The position numbers were made by a program, and so were the translations under genes. Under the pieces are notes generated by a model that saw only the letters and a list, made by a program, of their open reading frames with translations, was not told where the DNA came from and did not search any database. A DNA stretch of 64,000 nucleotides, from the NCBI GenBank assembly GCA_963555835.3, contig CAUVWZ020000002.1, forward strand, positions 1,302,001-1,366,000, given 5' to 3'. Positions 18,228 through 27,060 of the stretch are shown here, in pieces. Each line of letters begins with the position of its first letter. The stretch's first letter is position 1. The DNA comes from JAPUME01 sp027294185. GTDB lineage: Bacteria > Acidobacteriota > Terriglobia > UBA7540 > JAPUME01.

Positions 18228-18953
18228 ATGTCAATTCTGGGAATCACGCTCACGCTGGGCGTCGTCGCGGCCCTGGCCAATATTTTCGGCGGTCTGATTG
18301 TCACCGCCCGCCCCTGGAGCCGGACGTTCCTCGCCTACTTCATCGCCCTGGGTTCGGGCTTCATGCTGGCTACGGCCATCCTGGAGATGGTCCCTCGAAG
18401 CCTCCAGCTTGCCCCGAACATGGCTCCGGTCATGATTCTGCTCGGCTACTTTATCGTCCACTTCTTTGAACACTCCTGGCCGGCCCACTTCCATTTCGGC
18501 GAGGAGACCCATCACGAAGCATTTCTCGACCCGAGCGTCGTCTACCCGGCGCTGGGGGGCCTGCTCGTTCACACCTTCTTTGAGGGAGTCGCTATCGCCT
18601 CCGGATTTCTCATCTCGGATTGGCTGGGCTGGATGGTGTTCGGAACAGCCATTGTGCACAATATCCCCGAAGGATTTACCGTGGCCTCAATCATGGTCGC
18701 GGCCCGCAAGAAACGTCATGCAGGGACGTGGGCCGCGGCTGCGCTGGGAGGTTCGCGGATTCTCGGCATCCTGGTCATGGTCTCCATCCGGCAATTCGTG
18801 GAGTTCGGCCTGCCGCTTGCGGCAGGCGTGACGATCTACGTGGCCGCCTCGGACCTGATTCCTGAAGTCAACAAAATGGCGGGAATGAAGATTCCCATCA
18901 CCGTTGGGCTGGGCGTGGTAATGGTTCTCGTGCTGCGGATGTTGTTTACCTGA
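18228..18953 (+). CDS. ZIP family divalent metal transporter
   Basis: 241 residues with about eight transmembrane helices. The ZIP metal-site motifs are present: HTFFEGVAIASG (about 125-136) in TM4 and HNIPEGFTVAS (about 144-156) in TM5. A histidine-bearing loop (HFHFGEETHHE) lies before TM4. It likely imports zinc or iron into the cytoplasm. The next gene, a NifU-like scaffold, starts 21 bases later on the same strand, so co-transcription is likely and an iron supply link is possible. Confidence 0.9.
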   Translation: MSILGITLTLGVVAALANIFGGLIVTARPWSRTFLAYFIALGSGFMLATAILEMVPRSLQLAPNMAPVMILLGYFIVHFFEHSWPAHFHFGEETHHEAFLDPSVVYPALGGLLVHTFFEGVAIASGFLISDWLGWMVFGTAIVHNIPEGFTVASIMVAARKKRHAGTWAAAALGGSRILGILVMVSIRQFVEFGLPLAAGVTIYVAASDLIPEVNKMAGMKIPITVGLGVVMVLVLRMLFT

Positions 18954-18973
18954 CCACCCTGAAAACTCTCATC

Positions 18974-19327
18974 ATGTATAACTCCACCATCCTCGACCAC
19001 TTCGAAAAACCGCGCAATGTGGGCGAGTTGCCGGATGCGACCGCCGTGGCTGAAGTCACCAACCCCGCCTGTGGTGACATCCTGAAGCTCTGGGTTCGAG
19101 TGGAAAATGGGAAAGTGGCAGACGTGAAGTTCAAGGTGTCGGGATGCGTTCCCTCGGTCGCTTGTGGGTCCGTGCTGACGGAGATGATGAAAGGGAAATC
19201 GATTGCTGAGGTGGAGGAAATCAGCGCTGCGAAAATTGAACGGGCCGTGGAAGGGGTGCCCTCAGGCTCTCAACATGCGGGTGTGCTGGCGGCTGATGCC
19301 TTAAAAGCTGTTTTGGCAAAGTTGTAA
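18974..19327 (+). CDS. NifU/IscU-like Fe-S scaffold lacking the third cysteine
   Basis: 117 residues aligned with the NifU N-terminal/IscU fold: HFEKPRNVG at the start, Cys33 and Asp35 in NPACGD, and Cys58 in SGCVPSVACGS with an extra Cys64. In IscU the third ligand lies in an HCS segment followed by LAEDAIK. Here the same place reads HAGVLAADALK, so the cysteine is alanine (102). The protein may use Cys64 instead, or may hand over clusters in another way. It ends 18 bases from the convergent end of a MobA-like gene, next to xdhC, so it may serve a molybdenum hydroxylase. Confidence 0.85.
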   Translation: MYNSTILDHFEKPRNVGELPDATAVAEVTNPACGDILKLWVRVENGKVADVKFKVSGCVPSVACGSVLTEMMKGKSIAEVEEISAAKIERAVEGVPSGSQHAGVLAADALKAVLAKL

Positions 19328-19345
19328 GGGAGCGGACCCCGTACC

Positions 19346-19936
19346 TTATTCTCCTTCCGAAGTGAGCTTTTCGTAGTCCGAAGGCGTATCCACGTTCTTC
19401 AAGATACTTCGCTCATCCACCTCAACAAACAGAGTCTCTTCGCGATGCCGCCGCGTCACAAGGTTTGCGCCTTCGCCGGGACCAAGGCTTCGGAATTCAT
19501 CAAACAGAGCACAGGAAAAGATCACCGGATGGCCGCGCTCGCCCCGGTGAACGGGAATTACCAGCAGCGGCCGCCTGATTCGGAACTCCTCTTGCAGCTT
19601 GCGCACGACATCGGCCGAAATCAGCGGGTGATCGACCAGACAGAGCAGAACCCCCTCAAGCTCGTCCGATTCCACTGCCTCCAACCCCGCCAGAAGTGAT
19701 CTGGTCTGCCCCTCCCGATAACGGGAATTCACCACCACTTCGGCGGATTCAAGATTGACCGACGAGCGAATCTCCTCGGCATTGTGTCCGAGCACGACTA
19801 CGATCTTTTGAACGGGGACCTTTTCGAGAGTGGAGACGATTTCCTCCAGGAAGGTAGAACTGCGGAATGGGAGCAGGGCTTTGTCCCGCCCCATGCGGGA
19901 CGATTCCCCGGCGGCGAGAACGACGGCGGCAATCAT
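19346..19936 (-). CDS. MobA/MocA-like nucleotidyltransferase
   Basis: 196 residues with the NTP-transferase signature LAAGESSRMGRDKALLP at 7-23, LVDHPLIS (about 100-107) and GHPVIFS (about 135). This group attaches CMP or GMP to the molybdenum cofactor (MocA, MobA). The following gene on the same strand downstream of its partner set is reversed in order: xdhC starts upstream at 20.8 kb and ends 39 bases before this gene. Together they look like the maturation part of a xanthine or aldehyde dehydrogenase-type operon. No such enzyme is present in the window. Confidence 0.87.
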   Translation of the reverse strand: MIAAVVLAAGESSRMGRDKALLPFRSSTFLEEIVSTLEKVPVQKIVVVLGHNAEEIRSSVNLESAEVVVNSRYREGQTRSLLAGLEAVESDELEGVLLCLVDHPLISADVVRKLQEEFRIRRPLLVIPVHRGERGHPVIFSCALFDEFRSLGPGEGANLVTRRHREETLFVEVDERSILKNVDTPSDYEKLTSEGE

Positions 19937-19975
19937 GGATGAATGACGAAGCTCTACTTCTCCACGGTTAGGCGC

Positions 19976-20794
19976 TCAGGCGGGCTGAGTCTTCAGTTTA
20001 ACGGCCAACTTCTGGGCCGAGGGAACGACGTTGCGGCGCACGGCGATCATTTGTCCAATGATGGAAACGGCAATCTCTTCCGGCGTGATGGCTCCCAAAT
20101 CAAGCCCGATGGGGGCATGCACCTGCTCGAGTTTTTGCGCCGGCACGCCCTCTTTTTCCAGTTCCTTGAAAGTGGAAATTACTTTCCGCCTGCTGCCGAT
20201 CATTCCGATGTATCGCGCCGGGCTCTCGACGGCCCAGCGGAGACAATCGAGGTCCCCCTTGTGGCCGCGGGTGACGATGACGACATAAGAGAAGCTGTTG
20301 ACCCTGAGCTTGGGGAATATCTCATCCCATGGGCCGGCGTGGGTCTCGGATGCTTCGGGAAAGCGTTTCGCGTTGGCGAAGGCCTCGCGGTCGTCAATGA
20401 CCGTTGTATCGAAGCCGGCCATATTGGCCATCCTCGATACGGAGAGAGAGATATGGCCGCCGCCGAATATGAAGGCCGACGGGGTGGCGAGAATCGGCTC
20501 GATGAAGATATCGAGCGAGCCGCCGCAGATGAGCCCTTCGTCATATTTCGGGTTATTGTTCAGGTCGAAATGCAGGCGGCGCGGCCGCTCTTCGCGCATC
20601 ACCTCCTGCGCCGCGGTCCAGACATCGGCTTCGACGCAGCCACCGCCAATGGTACCCACAATGGAGCCGTCGTCGCGGACCAGTATCTTCGAGCTTTCGT
20701 AGCTCGGAATAGACCCCTGTACCTGAATGATGGTGGCCAGAGCGCCCTTGCGCCCCTCTTTTCGTAACTGGGCTACTTCGGCGAAGATATCCAT
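19976..20794 (-). CDS. XdhC/CoxI family molybdenum-enzyme maturation factor
   Basis: 272 residues. The N-terminal XdhC_CoxI domain has GSIPSYESSKILV and GTIGGGCVEADVW, with ICGGSLDIFIEP following. The C-terminal Rossmann-like half starts with FIFGGGHISLSVSRMA. XdhC binds and inserts sulfurated molybdenum cofactor into xanthine-dehydrogenase-like enzymes. It is upstream of, and probably co-transcribed with, the MobA-like gene. The target enzyme must lie elsewhere. Confidence 0.9.
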   Translation of the reverse strand: MDIFAEVAQLRKEGRKGALATIIQVQGSIPSYESSKILVRDDGSIVGTIGGGCVEADVWTAAQEVMREERPRRLHFDLNNNPKYDEGLICGGSLDIFIEPILATPSAFIFGGGHISLSVSRMANMAGFDTTVIDDREAFANAKRFPEASETHAGPWDEIFPKLRVNSFSYVVIVTRGHKGDLDCLRWAVESPARYIGMIGSRRKVISTFKELEKEGVPAQKLEQVHAPIGLDLGAITPEEIAVSIIGQMIAVRRNVVPSAQKLAVKLKTQPA

Positions 20795-20860
20795 ACAAAG
20801 TTCAGCTTCTTACAAGCAAATCCTTCAAGAAAAAGAGGGTCGTCCTTCGAAAGGCGTTCC

Positions 20861-21547
20861 CTACTCTTTCTGCTTTTGGACCGCTTTCTCCGAATCTTTT
20901 CTCTCGATATCTCTAGTTGAGTAATCTGCCAGATCGGGGTCTGCCTTGGGTGGCACCCAGTTCTGATCGCTATTATCCAGATTCGGCTTCTCTTCGGTCA
21001 TAGGGGCTTCACTTTTGCTGGCTTGAGGTGTCACGATCCCTCCATGCTCTAATATCGTGGTGCTCTTTGAATATATGATAACACTCGAAATTAGGAATGC
21101 CAACGAAAGGCAAGAAAAGATGATCGCTAACGTAAAAAATCGAGCTTTCTTGAGAATCCGAGGCCGATTAAACTCATAAGCCTGTACAAGATTACTCGTC
21201 AGTTGCGCGATCACGTCCCGGAGGGCGAAAGTCGAATACTTCTCTTGAAGGCTACGCGGTTGTGGATCAAATCGATAGTCGCGAGGATTGACTGCGAAAA
21301 CAGCTAAAACGATAGCCAGTAAATTCACTCCAATTCCAATCCCGTACAACCATAGTTCGGCCTCACGGGCCAGAGTCAGGACTATGGAAAGGATTACGCC
21401 GTCAAAACCTATTAGAATTCCTATCTTTTGATCTAAGTTCTCATTACTTCGAAACTGCTCATCGAGTCTGCGCTGAACGGCTTCATAAATTATCCTCAGG
21501 GTTTCGAGTTCTGGCATCTGCGCCATTGTTAATCCCCAATCGCCCAA
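20861..21547 (-). CDS. Membrane protein of unknown function with a 2+1 TM layout
   Basis: 228 residues. A helical N-terminus (LRIIYEAVQRRLDEQFRSNENLDQK) leads into two close transmembrane helices (about 47-63 and 67-85). A cytoplasmic linker of 60 residues follows, then a third transmembrane helix (about 134-156) and a polar tail rich in Glu, Ser and Pro. The gene is richer in A+T than its neighbours, which hints at transfer. The layout recalls SLATT or Pycsar-effector-like membrane proteins, but no cyclase or sensor gene is adjacent, so I do not assign a function. An internal ATG (MAQMPEL) is an alternative start. Confidence 0.65.
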   Translation of the reverse strand: MGDWGLTMAQMPELETLRIIYEAVQRRLDEQFRSNENLDQKIGILIGFDGVILSIVLTLAREAELWLYGIGIGVNLLAIVLAVFAVNPRDYRFDPQPRSLQEKYSTFALRDVIAQLTSNLVQAYEFNRPRILKKARFFTLAIIFSCLSLAFLISSVIIYSKSTTILEHGGIVTPQASKSEAPMTEEKPNLDNSDQNWVPPKADPDLADYSTRDIERKDSEKAVQKQKE

Positions 21548-21786
21548 CCAAATCTAGAAAGGAGCCGACATATTAGCACTAAATACGGTGTTTTCTTCCC
21601 GTCTTTGCACATGCCGGCCGGCAAGAACAAAACATCTAGGAGATGAGATCACCTCCATGATGGCCACTGAATCGGCGAAATATCTACGCTTCGGCCTATT
21701 TCCCATTCATGATCTCTGCTTTACTCGGCGTAAGGGTTTGACTATAGTCTCAGGCGAGCGCCCCTGAGGGTTGCCGGGAGTCCGAC

Positions 21787-22815
21787 ATGAAAGCCGTACG
21801 GTTTCACGAGCACGGGGGAATCGACGTCCTGAAGTTCGAGGACGCGCCGGAGCCGAAGATCAACGCCGACGAGGTGCTGGTACGCGTACGGGCCTGCGCG
21901 TTGAATCATCTGGACTTGTGGCTGCGGATAGGCCTGCGCGGTACGGACCTCTCCATGCCCCACATCGTGGGCAGCGATATCGCCGGTGATGTGGCCGAGG
22001 TCGGCTCGCTCGTGACTCACGTCAAAGTCGGCGACCGGGTGCTTCTGTCCCCCGGCATCGGTTGCGGGAACTGCCATGCCTGCTGTTGCGGGCTTGAGAG
22101 CACCTGCCGCGAATACACCCTGTTCGGCGCGGGCGTGGACGGTGGATATGCCGAGTACGTAAGGTCGCCGAAGTTTAACGTCATACCGATTCCCTCACAG
22201 ATTAGCTGGACCGAGGCGGCGGCAGTACCCCTGGTTTTCCTTACCGCCTGGCACATGCTGGTCGGCCGGGTGAAGCTGCAACACGGTGAGAACATCCTGG
22301 TTCTCGGTGCAGGGAGCGGCGTAGGCAGCGCGGCCATTCAGATTGCAAAGCTGTTTGGGGCACGGGTCATCGCCACCGCAGGCAACGAGCAGAAGCTGGC
22401 CAAGGCACGGGCTCTCGGCGCGGATGATCTGATCAACCACGGCCGCCAGAATATCTCCGGCGAGGTCCTTCGCCTCACCGACAAACGGGGCGCGGATGTC
22501 GTCTTCGAGCACGTCGGCGCCGATGTCTGGCAGGCCTGTATGGATTCTCTCGCCACCAACGGGCGGCTGGTCACCTGCGGAGCCACGACGGGAGCTAAGG
22601 TCAAGATCGACCTGAGAGCACTTTTTGCCCGCCACAGGAGCGTCTTCGGTTCCTACATGGGGAGCAAAGCGGAACTGCTTGAGGTGCTGAAGTTAATATT
22701 TTCGCGCAAACTCAAACCGGTCATCGACTCAACCTTTCCCCTCCAGGAGGCTGCCGCCGCGCAAAAGCGTATGGAAGACCGGGAGCATTTCGGAAAAATC
22801 ATCCTGCAACCCTAG
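21787..22815 (+). CDS. Zinc-binding medium-chain dehydrogenase
   Basis: 342 residues of the MDR superfamily. The N-terminal GroES-like domain contains the structural zinc loop GCGNCHACCCGLESTC (about 96-111). The Rossmann domain has the nucleotide motif VLGAGSGVGSAAIQ (about 170-183) and ends with KIILQP. It resembles bacterial alcohol dehydrogenase or quinone oxidoreductase proteins annotated for NADPH-linked reduction. The substrate cannot be told. The start ATG follows GGGAGTCCGAC. It is a monocistronic-looking gene. Confidence 0.88.
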   Translation: MKAVRFHEHGGIDVLKFEDAPEPKINADEVLVRVRACALNHLDLWLRIGLRGTDLSMPHIVGSDIAGDVAEVGSLVTHVKVGDRVLLSPGIGCGNCHACCCGLESTCREYTLFGAGVDGGYAEYVRSPKFNVIPIPSQISWTEAAAVPLVFLTAWHMLVGRVKLQHGENILVLGAGSGVGSAAIQIAKLFGARVIATAGNEQKLAKARALGADDLINHGRQNISGEVLRLTDKRGADVVFEHVGADVWQACMDSLATNGRLVTCGATTGAKVKIDLRALFARHRSVFGSYMGSKAELLEVLKLIFSRKLKPVIDSTFPLQEAAAAQKRMEDREHFGKIILQP

Positions 22816-23179
22816 CCACGGGGTAACCGTCGGCGGCCAACTGCCGTCTAACATATATACAATCGAATATATAGTTTTATAGGGAACATAAGCTCCGGCC
22901 TTGAGGCGGGCGACGCCGCTCCCTCGATCAAGTGAATCTTCACCTCAGTGCTCGGCGGGGTTCGTTTCACTGCACGGCGAAATCCAATGTGGTAGGATTT
23001 TGAGTCTGGGCAGTCTCCGGAAAAATCCATTGCCATTTTGAAGGGCTGGGCCGAGAGGCTCGCTTCCCGGAGAAAGTTCCCGCCGCATCCAGGCAAACAT
23101 GACAGGCGAGCCGGAATCCGGGCGAAGTCGCATCGGCGTCGTTTCCGGCCCCGAAAATACCATCTGTGAGGAGTTCTGC
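22816..23179. other. Intergenic region
   Basis: About 360 bases with no supported gene. The A/T-rich stretch at 22850-22880 could hold a promoter for the following AhpD-like gene. The open frame that begins at 23099 has a poor start and was not used. Confidence 0.4.
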
Positions 23180-23518
23180 ATGGCAAAAAAGCAGAAGGAA
23201 GAGACCAGCACACCGCCGTCTTCCATGAGCATGATCGAACCTCGATTTCGAGACATCTATAAGAATTTCTATAAGCAGACCTACTACACTCCCACTGCTC
23301 TCGACTCCCGGACCAAGGAGCTGGTCGCCATCGGTGTCTCGCTGGCGCTGCAGTGCGAGGGTTGCGCGGAGGGCCATATCAAGAAGGCTCTTCAACTGGG
23401 TGTCACGAAAGAGGAGATCAGCGACTCGATCGTCATTGCGGTGGGGATTGCCGCCGCCAGCGTGGTGGACAATAGCGATAGGATGGCCGCCAAACTCAGG
23501 CTGCACCATTTCTCTTAA
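23180..23518 (+). CDS. Carboxymuconolactone decarboxylase/AhpD-like protein
   Basis: 112 residues with the AhpD-type redox motif CEGCAEGHIKKAL (CxxC plus His), the hallmark of the alkylhydroperoxidase core, and the surrounding ELVAIGVSLAL and ITKEEISDS-like segments. Starting at the ATG at 23180 gives MAKKQKEE and places GAGGAG seven bases upstream; an in-frame start at 23099 is less likely. It probably reduces peroxides or acts as a disulfide partner. It ends two bases before the GTG of the MFS gene, so the two form an operon. Confidence 0.87.
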   Translation: MAKKQKEETSTPPSSMSMIEPRFRDIYKNFYKQTYYTPTALDSRTKELVAIGVSLALQCEGCAEGHIKKALQLGVTKEEISDSIVIAVGIAAASVVDNSDRMAAKLRLHHFS

Positions 23519-23520
23519 AC

Positions 23521-24777
23521 GTGGACCGGGCCGGAAAGATTCGCAGGCTCGGGAAACGAACCTCGGCGGGCCGCGTGCATTACCTCATCCTCACATGCCT
23601 GTTCTGGCTGCTTTTTCTGGGCGTTGCCGACAATCAGGCAACGCTGGTTCTGCTGCCCTCCCTGGGTGAATCTTTCGATGTTCGCATCCTGGCGCGAGGG
23701 ACCCTGGTAACCGGCTACGCGCTGGGGGCCGCGCTGGCCTCGTTGGGCAGCGGGGTCCTATCCGACCAGTTCGGACGCAAGAGATTTCTTCAGGGCGCCA
23801 TCCTCGCTTTCGGCGTCTTTTCCTGGCTCACGTCACAGACAACAACCTTCCCGCAAATCCTTTTGACCCGACTGGGGACCGGATTGGCTGCCGGGACTCT
23901 TTCCACCTGCACGGTCGCATTTGCGGGGGATTGGTTTCCCTATGAAGTTCGGGGCCGTGCCCTGGGAATCATTTCCAGCGCCTACTTCGCTGCACCCATT
24001 CTGGGGGTCCCGCTGGCCACTCAACTGGCCGGCCGCATCGGCTGGCAGAGCGTTTATCTGACATTTGCAGGTCTGGGGGTCATCGGTTTGATTCTCACCT
24101 TGCAGCTTCCCAGCGAAAACCAGGCGCGAAACCCGGGCTCGGTTCCCGAGATGTTCCGTGCAGCGGGCCATACGTTCAGAATGCTTCTTTCACGGAGGGA
24201 TACGGTCGCCATCGTATCGATCGCCTTCCTGGTTTCGGGAGGGTTGGTCGGGTTCCTGGCCTACATCAGCCAGTGGCTGGAGGGAGAGCTGGGCCTTACG
24301 ACAAACATGGTGAGTTGGGTTTGGGTGCTGGGAGGCTTGGTAGGCCTGGGCGGGGCTCCCCTAGGGGGAATCCTCTCCGACCGATGGGGCAAAAAGCCGG
24401 TGGCGGTGGCTGGCAACGGCCTCCTGGCGCTGGCCCTGATTTGCATCCCCTGGACGAAATGGGGCATTCTTCTGCTGACTCTGTTCGGACTTTTCAGTTT
24501 GGCTTCGGCAATCCGCCAGGGACCTCTGACCGCGCTCGTTACCGAACTGGTGAGCCGCGAGCACCGCGGTGCGCTGGTTGCTTTGCGTAACATCTCCTCG
24601 CAGCTCGGCATTGCCACCAGCACCCTCGTCGGAGGTTTTCTTTACGAACGATGGAAGTACCCGGCCGTAGCCCTGTTTTGCGCCCTGATGACCCTGGGAG
24701 TGGTTTTCTTGCTGGCCACACAGGTTCGGGAACCCGGGCGAGACGATCCAAGAATCCAGGCCGAGGAGCGAGCCTAG
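23521..24777 (+). CDS. Major facilitator superfamily transporter
   Basis: 418 residues with twelve predicted transmembrane helices. The MFS signature appears between TM2 and TM3 as GVLSDQFGRKRF (about 80-91), and the related GILSDRWGKKPV (about 283-294) begins the second half. The start is GTG. It lies right after the AhpD-like gene. The substrate is unknown; the family covers drug efflux and nutrient uptake. Confidence 0.9.
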   Translation: MDRAGKIRRLGKRTSAGRVHYLILTCLFWLLFLGVADNQATLVLLPSLGESFDVRILARGTLVTGYALGAALASLGSGVLSDQFGRKRFLQGAILAFGVFSWLTSQTTTFPQILLTRLGTGLAAGTLSTCTVAFAGDWFPYEVRGRALGIISSAYFAAPILGVPLATQLAGRIGWQSVYLTFAGLGVIGLILTLQLPSENQARNPGSVPEMFRAAGHTFRMLLSRRDTVAIVSIAFLVSGGLVGFLAYISQWLEGELGLTTNMVSWVWVLGGLVGLGGAPLGGILSDRWGKKPVAVAGNGLLALALICIPWTKWGILLLTLFGLFSLASAIRQGPLTALVTELVSREHRGALVALRNISSQLGIATSTLVGGFLYERWKYPAVALFCALMTLGVVFLLATQVREPGRDDPRIQAEERA

Positions 24778-24802
24778 TAACCTAATTATTTAGTTGAGAG
24801 CG

Positions 24803-25741
24803 ATGCCGTCCAACGCAAAGAAGAAACGTCCCCGCTGGTTGAAGATTGCCAGGCGAATCGTCGTCACGCTGGTCGGGCTGTCTTCTGTCTTTTTTCTCCT
24901 GGTGGTCCCCCTGTTTTTCAGTTGGCTGGTCACAAGCCGCCAATTCAACTTTCCTGACCGAAACGTGGGCAGGACGCCCGCAACCCACAACATCGGCTTC
25001 GAATGGATTGACCTCGAAACATCCGACGGCCTCAAACTGAAAGGGTGGTACGTTCCGGCCCATCCGTCCGCTCCGAAAGGAACCATTGTCTTTTGCCACG
25101 GTCTGAACCGCAGCCGTGTGGAATTCATCGACCAGGCGATTTTCGCTCACGGGCTGGGTTACAGCAGTGTCATGTTTGACTTTCGTCACCAGGGAGAGAG
25201 CGAAGGCGAGGTAACCACGCTCGGCTACCAGGAGCGGCTCGACGTTCTGGCCGCCGCTGATTACGCGCGGCAACGGCTTCCCGACCGGCCCCTCATCGTG
25301 TGGGGCATCTCGATGGGCGCTGCCTCGGCCCTGATGGCCGCGGCGGAATCTGAGGAAATCAGCGCGGTTATCTCCGACAGCACCTTTCTTTCCCTCGAAG
25401 ACACCGTGGCGCACCATGCCCGGATGTTCATGAAAATCCCCAAGTATCCCGTCGCGCAGGAAGTCACCTACCTTATCGGCTGGTGGGGAGGCTTCTGGCC
25501 CTCCGCGCTCGACATCAGGGATGCGGTGGACCGCATCGGCTCCCGCCCCATCTTGTTTGTGGCAGTGGAAGACGACCGGCGCATGCCCTCGACCATCAGC
25601 CGTGGACTTTATGAGCGCGCCGCCAGCCCCGACAAACGTCTGTTGGTCGTACCCGGCAACCGGCACGGAGGGGCCTTCCAATCCGGTGGGGAGGAATACA
25701 GGGAAGCCGTGCGCCAATTCCTCGAAAAGGTCGATCCGTAA
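24803..25741 (+). CDS. Alpha/beta hydrolase, membrane-anchored
   Basis: About 312 residues. A single N-terminal transmembrane helix (about 20-42) is followed by an alpha/beta hydrolase domain. The oxyanion segment is CHGLNRSRVEF, the strand FDFRHQGESEG, the nucleophile elbow GISMGAAS (about 166-173), an Asp near EDDRRMPS and a His in GNRHGGAF. The ATG at 24803 is preferred to the TTG at 24794. It resembles the YfhR-like family. The domain likely faces the periplasm. Confidence 0.85.
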   Translation: MPSNAKKKRPRWLKIARRIVVTLVGLSSVFFLLVVPLFFSWLVTSRQFNFPDRNVGRTPATHNIGFEWIDLETSDGLKLKGWYVPAHPSAPKGTIVFCHGLNRSRVEFIDQAIFAHGLGYSSVMFDFRHQGESEGEVTTLGYQERLDVLAAADYARQRLPDRPLIVWGISMGAASALMAAAESEEISAVISDSTFLSLEDTVAHHARMFMKIPKYPVAQEVTYLIGWWGGFWPSALDIRDAVDRIGSRPILFVAVEDDRRMPSTISRGLYERAASPDKRLLVVPGNRHGGAFQSGGEEYREAVRQFLEKVDP

Positions 25742-25914
25742 GAACCCTGGCACCTGTATCAAGACAAACAAAGCGTAAGTCAACCTGTTGTCGCCACAAC
25801 CGGCAGGCAGAATCCATATTGCGGTTCTGCGGTTTGAGGCGCATGAAGAGACACGGAACTCCGACGACGGGTTCCATGCTCCCGCCTTTTCAGGGAAACT
25901 GCAAAAGGAATTTC
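25742..25914. other. Short gap between convergent genes
   Basis: 173 bases between the convergent hydrolase and bshA genes. No hairpin followed by a clear T-run was found. Confidence 0.3.
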
Positions 25915-27042
25915 CTAAACCGTCTTCTCGAGGACCCTCTTATAGAGACTTTCGTAGAGGGGAACAATTTTGGAAGCGCAGAATTGATCGAGAGCTCGGG
26001 CGCGCGCGGCGCGGCCCAGGGAGGCCTGAAACTCGGAGTCGTTGAGAATTCGGAGCGCACGCTCCGCCATGGTATCGACGTCCCGCGGCGCGACAAGGAA
26101 TCCCTCCACCCCGTCACGGACCACCTCCGGCACCCCGCCTACTCGCGAACAGATGACCGGAACCTCGCAGGCCATCGCTTCCAGAGCCGCCAGGCCGAAC
26201 GATTCCATGTCGCTCGGCAAAAGCAGCAGGTCGGCGCAAGCGAGCAACTCGTGCACCCGATCCTGCTTCCCCAGGAATCGAACCTGCGAGGTCAGCCCCT
26301 TGTCGCGCGCCAGCCGTTCCGCAGCGCTTCGGTCGGGTCCGTCGCCGATCAGAACGAGCGTTGAGGGGACCTTTGCCGCCACGCGGGAAAATATCTCCAC
26401 CACGTCCACCACACGTTTTACGGGCCGGAAATTGGAAAGATGCATAAGAAGCTTGTGGTCTTCGGGCGCCAGGCTGGCGCGCCGCTCGCCGCAATCTCCC
26501 GCCTGGAAAAGATCGCAGTTTACGAAGTTGGGAATCACCTCCACCTCGCAGCGAGGCTCGAAGAGTTCGAGCGTCTTCGAGCGCAGGTGCGCGGAGATGG
26601 CCGTCACGGCATCGCTCTGCTCGATGGAAAAGCGCGTGATGGGGAGGTAGGAGCGGTCGATGCCGACCAGCGTAATGTCGGTCCCGTGCAGGGTGGTCAC
26701 AAAAGGAATGCGGCGAGGGGCCGCCATGGCGCGCGCCAGATAGGCGCTCACCGAATGCGGAATCGCATAGTGGACGTGCATCAGGTCCAACCCCTCGTTG
26801 ATCCCCACCTCGTAGATTTTCGTCGCCAGCGCCAGCGTATAAGGAACGTGATCGAAGAGCGGGTAGTTCATCACTTCGACCTCGTGAAACTGGATCCGTT
26901 CGGCGGCCTCGGTGATGCGGACGGGCATCGCGTAGCTGATAAAATGAATCTCATGCCCGCGTGCTGCGAGCTCCAGACCGAGTTCCGTGGCTACGACTCC
27001 GCTTCCGCCGTAGGTAGGATAGCAGGTGATTCCGATTTTCAT
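25915..27042 (-). CDS. bshA: N-acetyl-alpha-D-glucosaminyl L-malate synthase BshA
   Basis: First enzyme of bacillithiol synthesis, a GT4 glycosyltransferase joining UDP-GlcNAc to L-malate. 375 residues begin with KIGITCYPTYGGSGVVATELG, which is characteristic of BshA, then HFISYAMPVR and the DLMHVHYAIPHS segment. The GT4 donor site is near SDMESFGLAALEAMACEVPVI (about 284). The closing helices are normal. With bshB1 at 9.7 kb, two of the three bacillithiol genes lie in this window; bshC is not seen. Confidence 0.93.
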   Translation of the reverse strand: MKIGITCYPTYGGSGVVATELGLELAARGHEIHFISYAMPVRITEAAERIQFHEVEVMNYPLFDHVPYTLALATKIYEVGINEGLDLMHVHYAIPHSVSAYLARAMAAPRRIPFVTTLHGTDITLVGIDRSYLPITRFSIEQSDAVTAISAHLRSKTLELFEPRCEVEVIPNFVNCDLFQAGDCGERRASLAPEDHKLLMHLSNFRPVKRVVDVVEIFSRVAAKVPSTLVLIGDGPDRSAAERLARDKGLTSQVRFLGKQDRVHELLACADLLLLPSDMESFGLAALEAMACEVPVICSRVGGVPEVVRDGVEGFLVAPRDVDTMAERALRILNDSEFQASLGRAARARALDQFCASKIVPLYESLYKRVLEKTV

Positions 27043-27060
27043 GGAGAGGGTTGTGAGAGG

